Positions 17,432-27,098 are shown, counted from the stretch's first letter. The stretch: 64,000 nucleotides of DNA from Gammaproteobacteria bacterium (GCA_028819075.1 JAPPMM010000047.1:62001-126000), one strand, 5' to 3'. A program made the numbers and translations. Notes: generated from the sequence alone by a model not told the origin.

Positions 17432-18610
17432 TCAGCGGACCGCCATCATCTGGATCTCCACGCCGAGGCGCCCCACGAGCGGCAGGCCCGCCACGGTCGG
17501 CTCCGGGGCCCCGTCAGGCATCACTTCGCCCAGAACCTCCAGCACCGTTTCCGCGTCGCGCACGTCCGTGAGGTACACCCAGACGTTGGCCACGTCGGAA
17601 AAATCCAACCCGGCCGCTTCCAATGTTGCATTCAACCTGTTCAGCGTGTTGCGCGTCTCCGCGGGAATGTCCTCGCCCGCCGCCAGCATGCCCGACAGCC
17701 ACAGCCGCTCGCCCGTATCGATCGCCGGCGAAAGCGGCGCCCGCCCGGGGCCCTGTCCGGCGGGACGAACCACCGCGCGCGCGTCGGAGGCCTCCGCGAC
17801 GCACTGGATCTCGACCAGGAAGTCGGAGTTCATGAGCCCGCCGCGCACCGCTGCACGGGCCGGCGGATCGTCCGCGGTCACGAACTCGCGGTAGGCCTCG
17901 TTCATGTCGCCCCAGAGACGCACGTCGTCGAGGAAGACCTGACAGCTGACCAGGTCCCCGTAGTCCATGCCCGCCGACTCGAGAATCATCCCGATGTTGC
18001 CGAACACGCGCCGGGTCTGCACCTGCACGTCGCCCGGCACCGGCTGGTAAGTGTCGGGATCGCGGCTCGTGGCCCCCGCGATGAACAGAACATCGCCCGC
18101 CCTGATCCCCCACGAGTAGGGCAGCGCCGGCGACTGCAGCCCCGATGGAGAAATGACCTCGGTGTCGTCCGGGGTGGCCACCGCCGAGATCTGAATCAGC
18201 GCGCCCACGTCGGGCAGGTCTGCCCTCACGGTCGCGCGCGTGGGCGCATTCTCCGTGAAATAGGTGCGATAGACGCCGTTCATCCCCTGGAAATGACGTG
18301 TGTCCCGCAGGAAGACGTTGACGGCGACGACGTCCTCGTATCCGAGCCCGTGCCCGGCGAGCTCCGCCCCCAGGGCATCCAGCGTGGCCGTGGTCTGCTC
18401 CTCGATGGTGGTGATGGCGCGGTCGCCGTCCGTGGTCCCCGTGATGTTGGAAAGGAACACGAGTTCGGGCGCCTGCGCGGAGGCCGCAGGCGCGCACGAA
18501 AGGGCGAGCGGAAGGGCCAGCAGGACGATTGGGAGAGGGCTCGCGGGTCCGGCGCGGACGCGCGATCGAGGGCTCCGGACGTGGAGAAGGCGCGGGGTGG
18601 AAAGCTTCAT
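17432..18610 (-). CDS. Secreted protein with three tandem RidA/YjgF domains
   Basis: A 392-residue protein. ATG 18610 was chosen because GGAGGT precedes it and a signal peptide follows (ASPLPIVLLALPLALSCAPAASAQ, shown here in part by its LPIVLLALPLAL core). The mature part contains three RidA-like units: about 45-160 (VFLSNITGTTDGD ... VVAVNVFLRDTRHFQGMN), 165-275 (DVLFIAGATSRD ... VSCQVFLDDVRLWGDMN) and 290-390 (LWLSGMLAAGEDIP ... ANVWVYLTDVRDAE). RidA proteins hydrolyse reactive enamines/imines formed in amino-acid breakdown. Three in one exported chain would form an intramolecular trimer, matching the trimeric state of RidA. The catalytic Arg of true RidA is not obvious in each unit, so activity is uncertain. 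Confidence 0.75.
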   Translation of the reverse strand: MKLSTPRLLHVRSPRSRVRAGPASPLPIVLLALPLALSCAPAASAQAPELVFLSNITGTTDGDRAITTIEEQTTATLDALGAELAGHGLGYEDVVAVNVFLRDTRHFQGMNGVYRTYFTENAPTRATVRADLPDVGALIQISAVATPDDTEVISPSGLQSPALPYSWGIRAGDVLFIAGATSRDPDTYQPVPGDVQVQTRRVFGNIGMILESAGMDYGDLVSCQVFLDDVRLWGDMNEAYREFVTADDPPARAAVRGGLMNSDFLVEIQCVAEASDARAVVRPAGQGPGRAPLSPAIDTGERLWLSGMLAAGEDIPAETRNTLNRLNATLEAAGLDFSDVANVWVYLTDVRDAETVLEVLGEVMPDGAPEPTVAGLPLVGRLGVEIQMMAVR

Positions 18611-18799
18611 CGGGTGACCTCCGGGATGGGCGATGGAAGGCTCGCAGTCCTGATGGTAGCCGCAGCGGGCGCGCGCGCAAAGGGACTCGGCCGAAGTCGT
18701 CCCAACGGCCCATGAATGCGCCCTTTCGGGGTAGCCTGAGCCCTCGCGGAGATGCCCCATTCACACATGGCGACACCCCGTGCGAGGACGCCCGTCGGC

Positions 18800-18828
18800 T
18801 TGACTTGATCCGGCACCCTCCCTACATC
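18800..18828 (+). promoter_or_regulatory. Sigma-70-like promoter for the nucleotide-carrier gene
   Basis: TTGACT (18800-18805), 17-base spacer and TACATC (18823-18828), about 110 bases upstream of the ATG at 18944, in the 333-base gap between two divergent genes. I saw nothing else in that gap beyond weak inverted repeats. Confidence 0.4.
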
Positions 18829-18943
18829 GAACCCCAATCACCGCCCGGGCCTTCCGGGAGGGCCATCCAGGCCTCCCGGCGTGCTTCGTCTTGTCGACGA
18901 GGCACGGTGCGAGGCGGCACCGTCGCGGAGCATCGGGGGGCGC

Positions 18944-20314
18944 ATGGCAGACTCGACGACGCAGGATCAGGGCATCGCGGCGCGCCTCCTCAACATGGAA
19001 CGAGGGGAGCTCCCTCTCGCCGTCCTCTCCGCGATCTTCTTCTTCTTCGTTCTCTGCGGATACTTCTTCCTGCGGCCGGTGCGCGAAGCCATGGGCGTCG
19101 CGCGCGGCATGGACGAACTGCGCTGGCTCTTCGTCGTCACCTCGATGGTCTCGCTGCTGGCGGTGCTGGCCTTCGGCGGAGTGGTGGCGCGCATGAACCG
19201 GCGCCGCTTCATCCCCGTGGCATTTCTCTTCGTGATCGCCTGCCTGTTCGTCTTCTCGGGGCTGATCATCCAGGACGTGCGCGCCGGCGGCGGGCTCATC
19301 GGCACCGATACCGAAACCGCCCTCGCACGCGGCGTGGGCTACACCTTCTTCGTTTGGCTGACGGTGATCAACCTTTTCACCACCAGCCTCTTCTGGGCCT
19401 TCATGGTCGACATCTTCGACGTGGACCAGGGGAAGAGGATGTTCGCCTTCATCGGCATCGGCGGCACCCTGGGGGCGCTGGCCGGGGCCGAAGCCACCAG
19501 CATCATCAGCGGGATGACCGAGTCGTCCTACCTGCCCGCCGGGCTCATGCTGCTCGCCTGCGCCTGCTACTGCATCGCGATCGCGACGGTGCTGTGGCTG
19601 GATCGGATGGCCCTCCGGTCGCGCGCGTCCCGCCTGGAGGCGCTCCCGAAAGGTCGCCGCGACATCGCCGCGCCCGACGGCAGCACCCGAATCGGCGGCA
19701 CCTTCTGGGAGGGCGCCAAGGCGGTGGTGGCCTCCCCGTACCTGCTGGGGGTCGGGCTCTGGGTGGTGTTCATGGCCATCTCCAACACCATGATCTACTT
19801 CACCCAGGCCAACATCATCCAGCAGGCCACCGACACCTTCAGCCAGCGGGTGGAGAGCTTCGCCAACTTCGACTTCCTGGCCCAGTTCGCGACCCTGCTG
19901 ACCCAGATCTTCATCACGACGCGTATCATCAGGAAGCTGGGCGTGGGCTGGACGCTCGCCATCCTGCCGCTGGTGACGGTCGCCGGATTCGCGGTGCTGG
20001 CGGTGTGGCCCCTGTACGGCGTCATCCTGATCTTCCAGGCAGTGCACCGGGCGACCCGTTACGCCATCTCACGGCCCTCGCGGGAGACGCTGTTCAGCGT
20101 CGTCACTCCCTCCGAGAAGTACAAGGCGAAGCCCGTGGTCGACGTGTTCCTGTATCGCGCCGGGGATGCGACGGGCGCCGGGATCGACGCCACCTTCGCC
20201 GCCCTCGGCATGACGCTGGCGCTGGTGGCGGCGTCGACCGTGCCGCTGGCTGGCATCTGGATCGCGCTCTCAATCGGGATGGGGCGGGCGCAGGCCAGGC
20301 GGATCGGGGAGTAG
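18944..20314 (+). CDS. ATP/ADP-translocase-like carrier (Npt1/Npt2 or MFS family)
   Basis: A 456-residue membrane protein with about 12 hydrophobic segments, beginning with VLSAIFFFFVLCGYFFLRPV, the entry sequence of the COG3202 ATP/ADP translocase family and of related MFS carriers. Other landmarks are LFTTSLFWAFMVDIFD, RMFAFIGIGGTLGALAGAE and the late RPSRETLFSVVTPSEKYKAK. Described family members (chlamydial and rickettsial Npt proteins) exchange ATP for ADP or import nucleotides, but free-living bacteria have homologues of unknown substrate. I start at ATG 18944 behind a GGGGGG stretch. An upstream in-frame start at 18881 has no ribosome site. Confidence 0.75.
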   Translation: MADSTTQDQGIAARLLNMERGELPLAVLSAIFFFFVLCGYFFLRPVREAMGVARGMDELRWLFVVTSMVSLLAVLAFGGVVARMNRRRFIPVAFLFVIACLFVFSGLIIQDVRAGGGLIGTDTETALARGVGYTFFVWLTVINLFTTSLFWAFMVDIFDVDQGKRMFAFIGIGGTLGALAGAEATSIISGMTESSYLPAGLMLLACACYCIAIATVLWLDRMALRSRASRLEALPKGRRDIAAPDGSTRIGGTFWEGAKAVVASPYLLGVGLWVVFMAISNTMIYFTQANIIQQATDTFSQRVESFANFDFLAQFATLLTQIFITTRIIRKLGVGWTLAILPLVTVAGFAVLAVWPLYGVILIFQAVHRATRYAISRPSRETLFSVVTPSEKYKAKPVVDVFLYRAGDATGAGIDATFAALGMTLALVAASTVPLAGIWIALSIGMGRAQARRIGE

Positions 20315-20346
20315 CAGCCCGCGGACCGCAGCATGGCGGGGCCCGG

Positions 20347-21444
20347 CTACAGCCCGAAGAACACCTTCGCCGCCACCTTTCGGAACATGCTCCGGGTGAG
20401 CAGCCCGGCCTCGAGCGCCCGCGCCACCGGAAGGCGGTCGTAGCCCCAGCGGGCGGCGTGCTTCCAGACCGGTTTCGGGTATGCGCGCCGCACCACCGGA
20501 CCGGGATGCGCCCCGCCCGCGAGATGGTCCGCCAGGGCGTCTCCGGCGATCTTCCCGAACCGCCAGGCGTGGTGGATGCCCCCGGCCGTCAGCGGCGACA
20601 CCATTCCGGCCGCGTCCCCGATGAGCATCACCCGTTCCCCGTAGAAGTTGCGAAGCAGTCCTCCGAAGGGGATCATGCCGCCCCGCTTCTCCACCACCGT
20701 TTTCCGCGACAGCCCGAAGAGCGGGTCGAGCCTTGCGACGAAACCGGGCAGGTCGGCCTGCCGGTCGCGGTGAAGCGCCAGCCCGACCTGCGTCGTCGCC
20801 ACCCCCGGCACCACCCACCCGATGTACCCCGGGGCAAACTCGGGATCGATGAAGCAGTGCAGGCAGTCGGCGACGCCGTCCACGGGCTCGAATTCCCACT
20901 CGACCCCCTTCAGGAGACGGCGGTTGCGGTCGAGGCCGAAGCTCCCGGCCACTGCGGAGCGCGCGCCATCGGCTCCGACGAGGAATCGGCAGGTGACTCC
21001 GGAACCCCGGAGCAGCAATGAACCCCGTCCCGGCGTCACGCCGCGGTATCCTTGTCCGAACCGGATCTCGACACCCGCGCGCCGGGTCTCCCGGGCCAGA
21101 TGGCGCATGAGCCGGGCGGTATCGGTGGCCATGAAGAAGTACCCGTTCCGCTCGAGCTCGATATGGTCGTGCGCGGGGGTGTAGACCCTGACCCGGTTGA
21201 TTCGCCGCACCAGCGGGGCCGGCACCTTCCATTCGGCCCACGCCTCATGCACGAGAATCCCGGTGGTGTGGATGCGGGCGCCGGGTCCGGACTGCCGCTC
21301 GAGCACCAGAACCGAGAGGCCGCGCCGGGCCGCCTGGCGCGCGCAGGCGAGACCCGCGAAGCCGGCCCCGGCCACCACTACATCGTAGTTCTCCGGCAAG
21401 CCATCTCCCCCGTTGCGAACGACGCCGTCGGAATCATGCATCAC
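20347..21444 (-). CDS. FAD-dependent oxidoreductase, geranylgeranyl reductase family
   Basis: A 365-residue flavoprotein. The N-terminal dinucleotide motif VVVAGAGFAGLACARQAARR (residues about 22-41) binds FAD. The second FAD motif is MLIGDAAGMVSPLTAGGIHH near residue 275. This pair, with the PXXYXWXFP-like region replaced by GYIGWVVPG near 205, matches the geranylgeranyl reductase branch of the p-hydroxybenzoate hydroxylase-like fold. Members saturate prenyl chains or hydroxylate aromatic and lipid substrates. The start is GTG 21444 or the adjacent ATG at 21441. It stands alone between two plus-strand genes. Given the sterol-type locus 6 kb away, a lipid substrate is plausible but unproven. 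Confidence 0.75.
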   Translation of the reverse strand: MMHDSDGVVRNGGDGLPENYDVVVAGAGFAGLACARQAARRGLSVLVLERQSGPGARIHTTGILVHEAWAEWKVPAPLVRRINRVRVYTPAHDHIELERNGYFFMATDTARLMRHLARETRRAGVEIRFGQGYRGVTPGRGSLLLRGSGVTCRFLVGADGARSAVAGSFGLDRNRRLLKGVEWEFEPVDGVADCLHCFIDPEFAPGYIGWVVPGVATTQVGLALHRDRQADLPGFVARLDPLFGLSRKTVVEKRGGMIPFGGLLRNFYGERVMLIGDAAGMVSPLTAGGIHHAWRFGKIAGDALADHLAGGAHPGPVVRRAYPKPVWKHAARWGYDRLPVARALEAGLLTRSMFRKVAAKVFFGL

Positions 21445-21589
21445 GGCGCCCGGCGCGACACCGCCACAGAAGATATGTCACGGAGGGTTCCGGGTTCCTG
21501 AAACGGCTTGCGGCGACCTCGCCGCGTGGGCCACCTTCAGCCCGAATCCGCCATCCCGCCTCACCGGCGCCCGTTCCCAGGAGCCAACC

Positions 21590-24130
21590 ATGAACCCGCA
21601 CAGACGCCCTCGACCTTCGACCTGGACACTGCCGATCGGCCTGTTCCTGGCGCACTTCTGCCTGGTATCGCCGCTCTTCGCCCAGGATTCCCGCGACGGA
21701 CTCGACATCGATCAGGGATACATTCTCCCCGACCAGGCCATCCAGGATCTCTTCGCGACCGATCCCAACTACGCCACCCTGGACCACGTCAGCCCGGACG
21801 GCGACCGCTTCGTCATTCCGCTCTCGACCGAGCTGTCGACGCTCGCGGAGGTGGGCGAGGAGACCCTGCGCCTGGCCATGCTCGAGCTCCGGGCCGCCAC
21901 CGACCGGCCCTGGCACCTCGACATCTACGGGCTCTACGGGTTCCGCTTCTATTCGCTGAGCGAGCGCTCGTTTACGGATGTCGAGCTGCCCGACGGGATC
22001 TACGTGAGCGACCTGATGTGGTCTCCGGACGGCGGGCGGCTGGCCTTCCTCGCGCACCTGGAGGAACGGACCGAAGTCTGGATCGCGTCGGCCGAGGACG
22101 GCAGCGTGACCGCGGCGGGCGACGCGCGCGTGATCGCCAGCCTGGGCACCTCGTCGGGGGGCCAGGGATCGGCGCCGTCCGAAATGCTCCAGTGGACGCC
22201 CGCCGGATCGATCATCACCCTCGCGGAGCCGGCGGACCGAGGCGCCGCACCTCCCGCGCCCGCCCTGCCCGACGGGCCCACCATACGGCACACCCGCTCG
22301 GAGGCCACGCCCACGCGCACGATGCCCTTCCTGCTCGAGGGCGACCACGACTCCGACCTGTTCGAGTACTACACGCGCAGTCAGATCGTCGAGCTGGCGC
22401 CCGGACGGTCTCCCCGCCCGATCGGGGACGCGGGGATGTACGAATCGGTCTCGCTCAGCCCCGACGGACGCCACCTGATCGCCACCCGCATCGAGCGGCC
22501 CTTCTCCTTCATCGCCAGCTACAGCGGCTTCCCGCGCGTGACGGAGGTGCTGGACGTCGAGAGCGGCGATGTGCTGGCGACCCTCGAAGAGCGGGAGCTG
22601 CGCGAAGGCCGCGGCGGCGGCTCGGGCGACGGCCCGCGCGACTGGCAGTGGCGCCCGGATGGGGCCGGCGTCGCGTATCTGCATCGCGCCGCCCCCGACG
22701 ATGACGCCGGCTCGGACGCGCCGCGTCCCGACCGCATCATGCTGCTGCGCGCGCCCTTCGGCGACGGCGACGAGGAAGAGGTGGCGTCGAGCGACGACCC
22801 GATCAGCGAGGTGACGTATTCGCTGGACGGCCGCCACGCCTTCGCCTCGGTGCGCCGGGACGGGGAGAGCGCTCTCGCCCACTTCGCGCTGGACGACGGG
22901 GCCCGGGCCAACATCATCGTGCCCTTCCACGACCCCGCCGACGCGGTCTCGCTCCCCGGCGACCTGCTCACCGCGCGTACCGCCAACGGGCTCGACCATG
23001 CCTGGGTGTCCACCGACGGCGGGAGCGCCTACCTGCGCGGCGGCGGCCTGAAGGAGGACTTCCGTCCCCAGCCCTTCGTCGACCGGGTCTCCCTGGCCGA
23101 CGGATCCATCGAGCGGCTCTTCGAGGGCTCGCGCGACAGCTTCGACCGGCCGCTGGTCCCGCTGGACCGCGACCTCGAGCGCATGATCGTGAGCCGCGAG
23201 GGCAGGAACACCTTCCCCGACAGCTATCTCTGGACCGGGGGCGGCGAGATGGAGAATCTGACCCGCAACGTTGACCCCTTCCCCCAGCTCACTGCCGCGC
23301 GCCGCATCGACTTCGCGTTCACGCGCCGCGGCGACGGCCTCGAGATCCAGGGCCGGGTTTCGCTCCCCATCGACTATGTCGAGGGCACCAGGGTTCCGGC
23401 CATCTTCTGGACCTATCCCCGCGAGTACAGGAGCGAGGAAGCCTTCAACAACGCCACCATCCGCGCGCGCAACCATAACGCGTACACCCGCCTGACCTGG
23501 CTCCGCTGGTCCGACATATGGCTGACCCAGGGATACGCGCTCGTATATCCGGATATTCCCATCGTCGGCGAGAACTATAACGACTACTATATTTCAAATA
23601 TGGTCGACGGGATGTACGCCGCGATGCGCGCGGTCGATGGGCTCGGGGTGATCGACATGGACCGGATCGGGCACGGCGGCCACAGCTACGGGGCCTTCGC
23701 GACCGCCAACTTCCTGGCTCACACCCCCTTCTTCAGGGCGGGCATCGCCGGCGACGGCGCGTACAACCGCTCGCTCACGCCGATGGGCTTCCAGGCCGAG
23801 CCGCGCGACATCTGGGAGGCGCCCCACGTCTACATGGAGATGTCCCCATTCTTCAAGGCGGACCAGATCAACACGCCGCTCCTCCTGTACCACGGCGCCG
23901 ACGACAACAACTCGGGCACCTATCCCATCCAGTCGCGGCGCATGATCCAGGCGCTCACCGGGCTGGGGAAGACGGCGGCGCTCTTCGAGTACCCGTTCGA
24001 GTCGCACACCCCGCGAGCCATCGAGAACAACCTCGACATGTGGGCGCGCTGGGTCGACTGGTTCGACACGTACGTGAAGGGCGAGGGAGCGGAGACGCGG
24101 CCGGTGTCGGAAGGAGGATCGACGCGCTAG
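21590..24130 (+). CDS. Secreted S9 family prolyl-oligopeptidase-type peptidase
   Basis: An 846-residue exported peptidase. ATG 21590 follows AGGAG and opens a signal peptide (IGLFLAHFCLVSPLFAQ). Residues about 60-620 form a beta-propeller with WD/TolB-like repeats (LMWSPDGGRLAFLA, VSLSPDGRHLIATR, VTYSLDGRHAFASV). The last 230 residues are the alpha/beta-hydrolase domain: nucleophile Ser in HGGHSYGAF near 698, Asp in YHGADDNN near 771 and His in PFESHTPR near 805, so the catalytic triad is complete. It cleaves short peptides, typically after proline or with dipeptidyl specificity, in the periplasm. Confidence 0.9.
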   Translation: MNPHRRPRPSTWTLPIGLFLAHFCLVSPLFAQDSRDGLDIDQGYILPDQAIQDLFATDPNYATLDHVSPDGDRFVIPLSTELSTLAEVGEETLRLAMLELRAATDRPWHLDIYGLYGFRFYSLSERSFTDVELPDGIYVSDLMWSPDGGRLAFLAHLEERTEVWIASAEDGSVTAAGDARVIASLGTSSGGQGSAPSEMLQWTPAGSIITLAEPADRGAAPPAPALPDGPTIRHTRSEATPTRTMPFLLEGDHDSDLFEYYTRSQIVELAPGRSPRPIGDAGMYESVSLSPDGRHLIATRIERPFSFIASYSGFPRVTEVLDVESGDVLATLEERELREGRGGGSGDGPRDWQWRPDGAGVAYLHRAAPDDDAGSDAPRPDRIMLLRAPFGDGDEEEVASSDDPISEVTYSLDGRHAFASVRRDGESALAHFALDDGARANIIVPFHDPADAVSLPGDLLTARTANGLDHAWVSTDGGSAYLRGGGLKEDFRPQPFVDRVSLADGSIERLFEGSRDSFDRPLVPLDRDLERMIVSREGRNTFPDSYLWTGGGEMENLTRNVDPFPQLTAARRIDFAFTRRGDGLEIQGRVSLPIDYVEGTRVPAIFWTYPREYRSEEAFNNATIRARNHNAYTRLTWLRWSDIWLTQGYALVYPDIPIVGENYNDYYISNMVDGMYAAMRAVDGLGVIDMDRIGHGGHSYGAFATANFLAHTPFFRAGIAGDGAYNRSLTPMGFQAEPRDIWEAPHVYMEMSPFFKADQINTPLLLYHGADDNNSGTYPIQSRRMIQALTGLGKTAALFEYPFESHTPRAIENNLDMWARWVDWFDTYVKGEGAETRPVSEGGSTR

Positions 24131-24249
24131 CTACATCCCGGCCATGACCGCGGCCGACGCTTGACCATCGGCCGCGGTCCGAGCCCGGGCATCGCCCGCG
24201 GCGGCCACCAACAAACCGGCAGGAAACTACGGGGAGGAGGGAGAACCGC

Positions 24250-26010
24250 ATGGCATCGCACGAAGCCGGGTCCGGGTCCACCGTTCGCTACCAGCCCGAC
24301 GAGAGGCCGCCGTGGCCGCTGGCGGTCGGGCTCGCGCTTCAGTACAGCATCCTCGCGCTCGGAGGCGTCGTTCTCACGGTCGCCATCGTGCTGCGGAGCG
24401 CCGAGAGCAGTGATGCGTACCTCGCCTGGGGCGCGTTCGGCGCGCTCATGGTGAGCGGTCTGACCAGCATCGTCCAGGTCATCCGGCTGGGACGCGTGGG
24501 GTCGGGATACGTCCTCATCATGGGCACTTCGGGCGCCTTCATCGCCGTCTCGGTGGCCGCGCTGGTGCAGGGGGGCCCTGCCCTGCTGACGACGCTCGTG
24601 ATCGCCTCGTCGCTCTTCCAGTTCCTCCTCGCCGGGCGCCTCTCCATTCTGCGCCGCATCATCACGCCGACGGTCGCCGGGACCGTGATCATGCTGATCG
24701 CCGTCAACGTGATGCCCTTCCTGTTCGATTTTCAGGACAACGCCCCGCCCGGCGCCTCACCCTTTGCGGCGCCCGTCACCGTCCTGGCCACCCTCGCCGT
24801 AACCCTCGCAGTGATGCTCAAGTTCACCGGGCCGGTTCGCCTCTGGGGGCCGATCATCGGCATCGCCGCCGGGTGCGTGGCCGCCGCCTCGTTCGACCTG
24901 ATCGATACCACCGCGCTCGCGCAGGCCGCGTGGGTGGGCGTGCCCGCTGCCGGCTGGCCGGGGCTGGGTTTCGATTTCAGCGCCGCCTTCTGGGCGATCC
25001 TCCCCGGCTACACCTTCGTCACCCTCGTGGGGGCGATCGAAACCGTGGGCGACGCCGTGGCGATCCAGCGGGTGTCGTGGCGGGAGCCGCAGGCCACGGA
25101 CTACCGCGCGGTCCAGGGAGCGGTCGCGGCCGATGGCCTGGGCAACCTGCTCTCAGGACTCTTCGCCACCGTCCCCAACACCACCTATTCGAGCAGCGTC
25201 TCCATCGTCGAGATCACCGGGATCGCGGCACGGCGGGTCGGCATCTGCATCGGGTTGATCTTCTGCGCGCTGGCCTTTCTTCCGAAGCTGACGGCGCTGC
25301 TGCTCATCATCCCCGATCCCGTGATCGGCGCCTACGCCATGGTGATCATCGCCGTGCTGTTCGTGCTGGGGACCCGGATCGTCCTCCAGGACGGCATGGA
25401 CTACCGCAAGGCCACGATCGTGGGGGTCTCGTTCTGGGTCGGGGTCGGGTGCCAGAGCGGCGAGATCTCGACGGCGGCGCTGAACCCCTTCCTGCAGCAG
25501 TTGCTCGGCAACGGCATGACGGCCGGCGGCCTGACGGCGCTCGTGCTGACGGCGTTCATGGAGCTGACCGGGCCGAGGCGCGTGCGCATGCAGACGACGC
25601 TCGATGTGCAGTCGCTGCCGAAGATCCAGGAGTTCCTGGAGAGCTTCGCCAGCCGCAAGCGCCTCGGGGCCGAGACCGGGCTCCGGCTGGGGCACGCCGC
25701 CGAGGAGACGCTTCTGCTGCTCATCGAACAGGGCGAGGGCAAGCCGTCGGCCGAACAGCGGCGCCTGCGCCTGACCGCGCGCACCGACTCGGGCGGGGTC
25801 GAGATGGAGTTCCTGGCCGCCAGCGGCGAGGGCAACATCGAGGACCGCATGGCCGTGCTCGGCGGACGCGCCGCCGAGGAGCCCGGAGAGCACGAGATCT
25901 CGCTGCGGCTCCTGCGCCATCTCGCGACATCGGTCCATCACCACAAGTACCAGGATGCCGACATCGTGACGGTGCGGGTGGACGCCGTTCCGGCCCGGGC
26001 CGGGGCGTAG
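24250..26010 (+). CDS. NCS2 uracil/xanthine permease with C-terminal ATPase-like domain
   Basis: A 586-residue protein with GGGGAGGAGGGAG upstream. Residues 15-450 form a nucleobase:cation symporter-2 transporter with about 12-14 membrane segments (VGLALQYSILALGGVVLTV at the start, FSAAFWAILPGYTFVTLVG, the NTTYSSSVSIVEITGIA block that replaces the usual NTxFxQN substrate loop). The last 140 residues are soluble and resemble an anti-sigma-type HATPase_c domain: an N-box-like AAEETLLLLIE near 478 and a terminal LRLLRHLATSVHHHKYQDA. That fusion is not the usual NCS2 layout. Likely imports a purine or pyrimidine, with the tail serving regulation. The tail assignment is tentative. Confidence 0.8.
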   Translation: MASHEAGSGSTVRYQPDERPPWPLAVGLALQYSILALGGVVLTVAIVLRSAESSDAYLAWGAFGALMVSGLTSIVQVIRLGRVGSGYVLIMGTSGAFIAVSVAALVQGGPALLTTLVIASSLFQFLLAGRLSILRRIITPTVAGTVIMLIAVNVMPFLFDFQDNAPPGASPFAAPVTVLATLAVTLAVMLKFTGPVRLWGPIIGIAAGCVAAASFDLIDTTALAQAAWVGVPAAGWPGLGFDFSAAFWAILPGYTFVTLVGAIETVGDAVAIQRVSWREPQATDYRAVQGAVAADGLGNLLSGLFATVPNTTYSSSVSIVEITGIAARRVGICIGLIFCALAFLPKLTALLLIIPDPVIGAYAMVIIAVLFVLGTRIVLQDGMDYRKATIVGVSFWVGVGCQSGEISTAALNPFLQQLLGNGMTAGGLTALVLTAFMELTGPRRVRMQTTLDVQSLPKIQEFLESFASRKRLGAETGLRLGHAAEETLLLLIEQGEGKPSAEQRRLRLTARTDSGGVEMEFLAASGEGNIEDRMAVLGGRAAEEPGEHEISLRLLRHLATSVHHHKYQDADIVTVRVDAVPARAGA

Positions 26011-26045
26011 TCGTCGCTCGTGGCGGGCCATGAGAATGCCCCCGC

Positions 26046-26885
26046 TCAGCGTATTCTGATGGCCGCCCCGACGCCCGCGAAGAAGTCCTCGGCGGCTTCG
26101 TTCAACCCGACGCCGATCCGGATGTCCCATTGGGAATCGTCGGCTGTGAGCCAGGTCAGGCCCGCGTTGAAGTAGTGTTCCCGCGGGGCATCCGCCCCCG
26201 TGGGCAGAAACGCATACCATTCGCCGTACACGCCCCCGCGCGTTCCGAGACCGGCTCCCGCGACCGCCGACTGGGCCCACTCGGCGTAGCTGCCGTCGTC
26301 ATCCCCGGCGGCCATGTTGATCTGCGTGCTGCCCGCCAGGGAGAGTCCTCCGGGCGCATCCCAACTGTAGACGAGGTTCACGCCCGGCAGCGCGCGTCCG
26401 CCGGAGAACAGCGTGCTGCCCGTGGGCAGGGTCATCTGCGGCAGAAGCGCGAGCGCCGGAAGGCGGCCCGCCTGCTGGGTGAGCTGGACCTTGGCGCCCA
26501 GGTAGAGGTCCTCGATCCCGCTGTCGCTGGCTCCGCTTCCCTCGGAGCTCACGCGGGTCACCGGGCTGGCCGCCACCCGGACTTCCAGCCAGTCCGCCGC
26601 AACGCCCGCGCGCAGCAGCAGTTCACCCAGCGTATGCGTCTGGACCGAATTGCCGCCGGACCAGTCTCCGCCGAACGTGTAGCCGAACTCGATCTGGAGA
26701 ACACCCCGGCCCACGGTGGATGCCGCTTCCGTGAAATCGGGGCGATCGGCGGACAGGGAACGGGACGCCGGGGAGGCAGCCGGCGCCCTGGCCAGCTCCT
26801 GTGCGGATCCATGCACCGGGCGCCCGAGCATCGCGCCAACCGCCAGGGCGGCGAGCAGAACGCCGGGAACCAGTCGAGTCGTCAT
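26046..26885 (-). CDS. Outer-membrane transporter-like protein (phenol MetA-type barrel)
   Basis: A 279-residue exported protein. I use ATG 26885 because it opens a clear signal peptide (LVPGVLLAALAVGAMLG); the longer frame up to 27104 encodes low-complexity residues typical of spacer. The mature part begins with SADRPDFTEAASTVGRGVLQIEFGYTF, the entry seen in MetA-pathway/transporter barrels (shown here only for its first motif, SADRPDFTEAASTVGRG). It continues with alternating strands (LEVRVAASPVTRVSS, LYLGAKVQLTQ, LALLPQMTLPTGS) and ends in the barrel terminus FAGVGAAIRIR. Probably a channel for hydrophobic or aromatic compounds. It is divergent from the sterol methyltransferase gene, 213 bases apart at the chosen starts. 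Confidence 0.7.
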   Translation of the reverse strand: MTTRLVPGVLLAALAVGAMLGRPVHGSAQELARAPAASPASRSLSADRPDFTEAASTVGRGVLQIEFGYTFGGDWSGGNSVQTHTLGELLLRAGVAADWLEVRVAASPVTRVSSEGSGASDSGIEDLYLGAKVQLTQQAGRLPALALLPQMTLPTGSTLFSGGRALPGVNLVYSWDAPGGLSLAGSTQINMAAGDDDGSYAEWAQSAVAGAGLGTRGGVYGEWYAFLPTGADAPREHYFNAGLTWLTADDSQWDIRIGVGLNEAAEDFFAGVGAAIRIR

Positions 26886-27098
26886 CTCCAGCAGCTCTCG
26901 CAGGTAGTTGGGACGCGAAACGTACCGGAACGCGCCCCCTCGCGGAACCAGAGGGCTCGCGGCACTCCTCCGCCCCGGCGCCGCCCGCCCATCGCCATCG
27001 CCGTCCCCCTTGCCTGCAGGCACGGTGTGCCTCCACTTTAGTTCGCGCCAACGACTGTTGCGGACGACTCTAACGCCAGTGCCTCTCCAGGACCTGCC

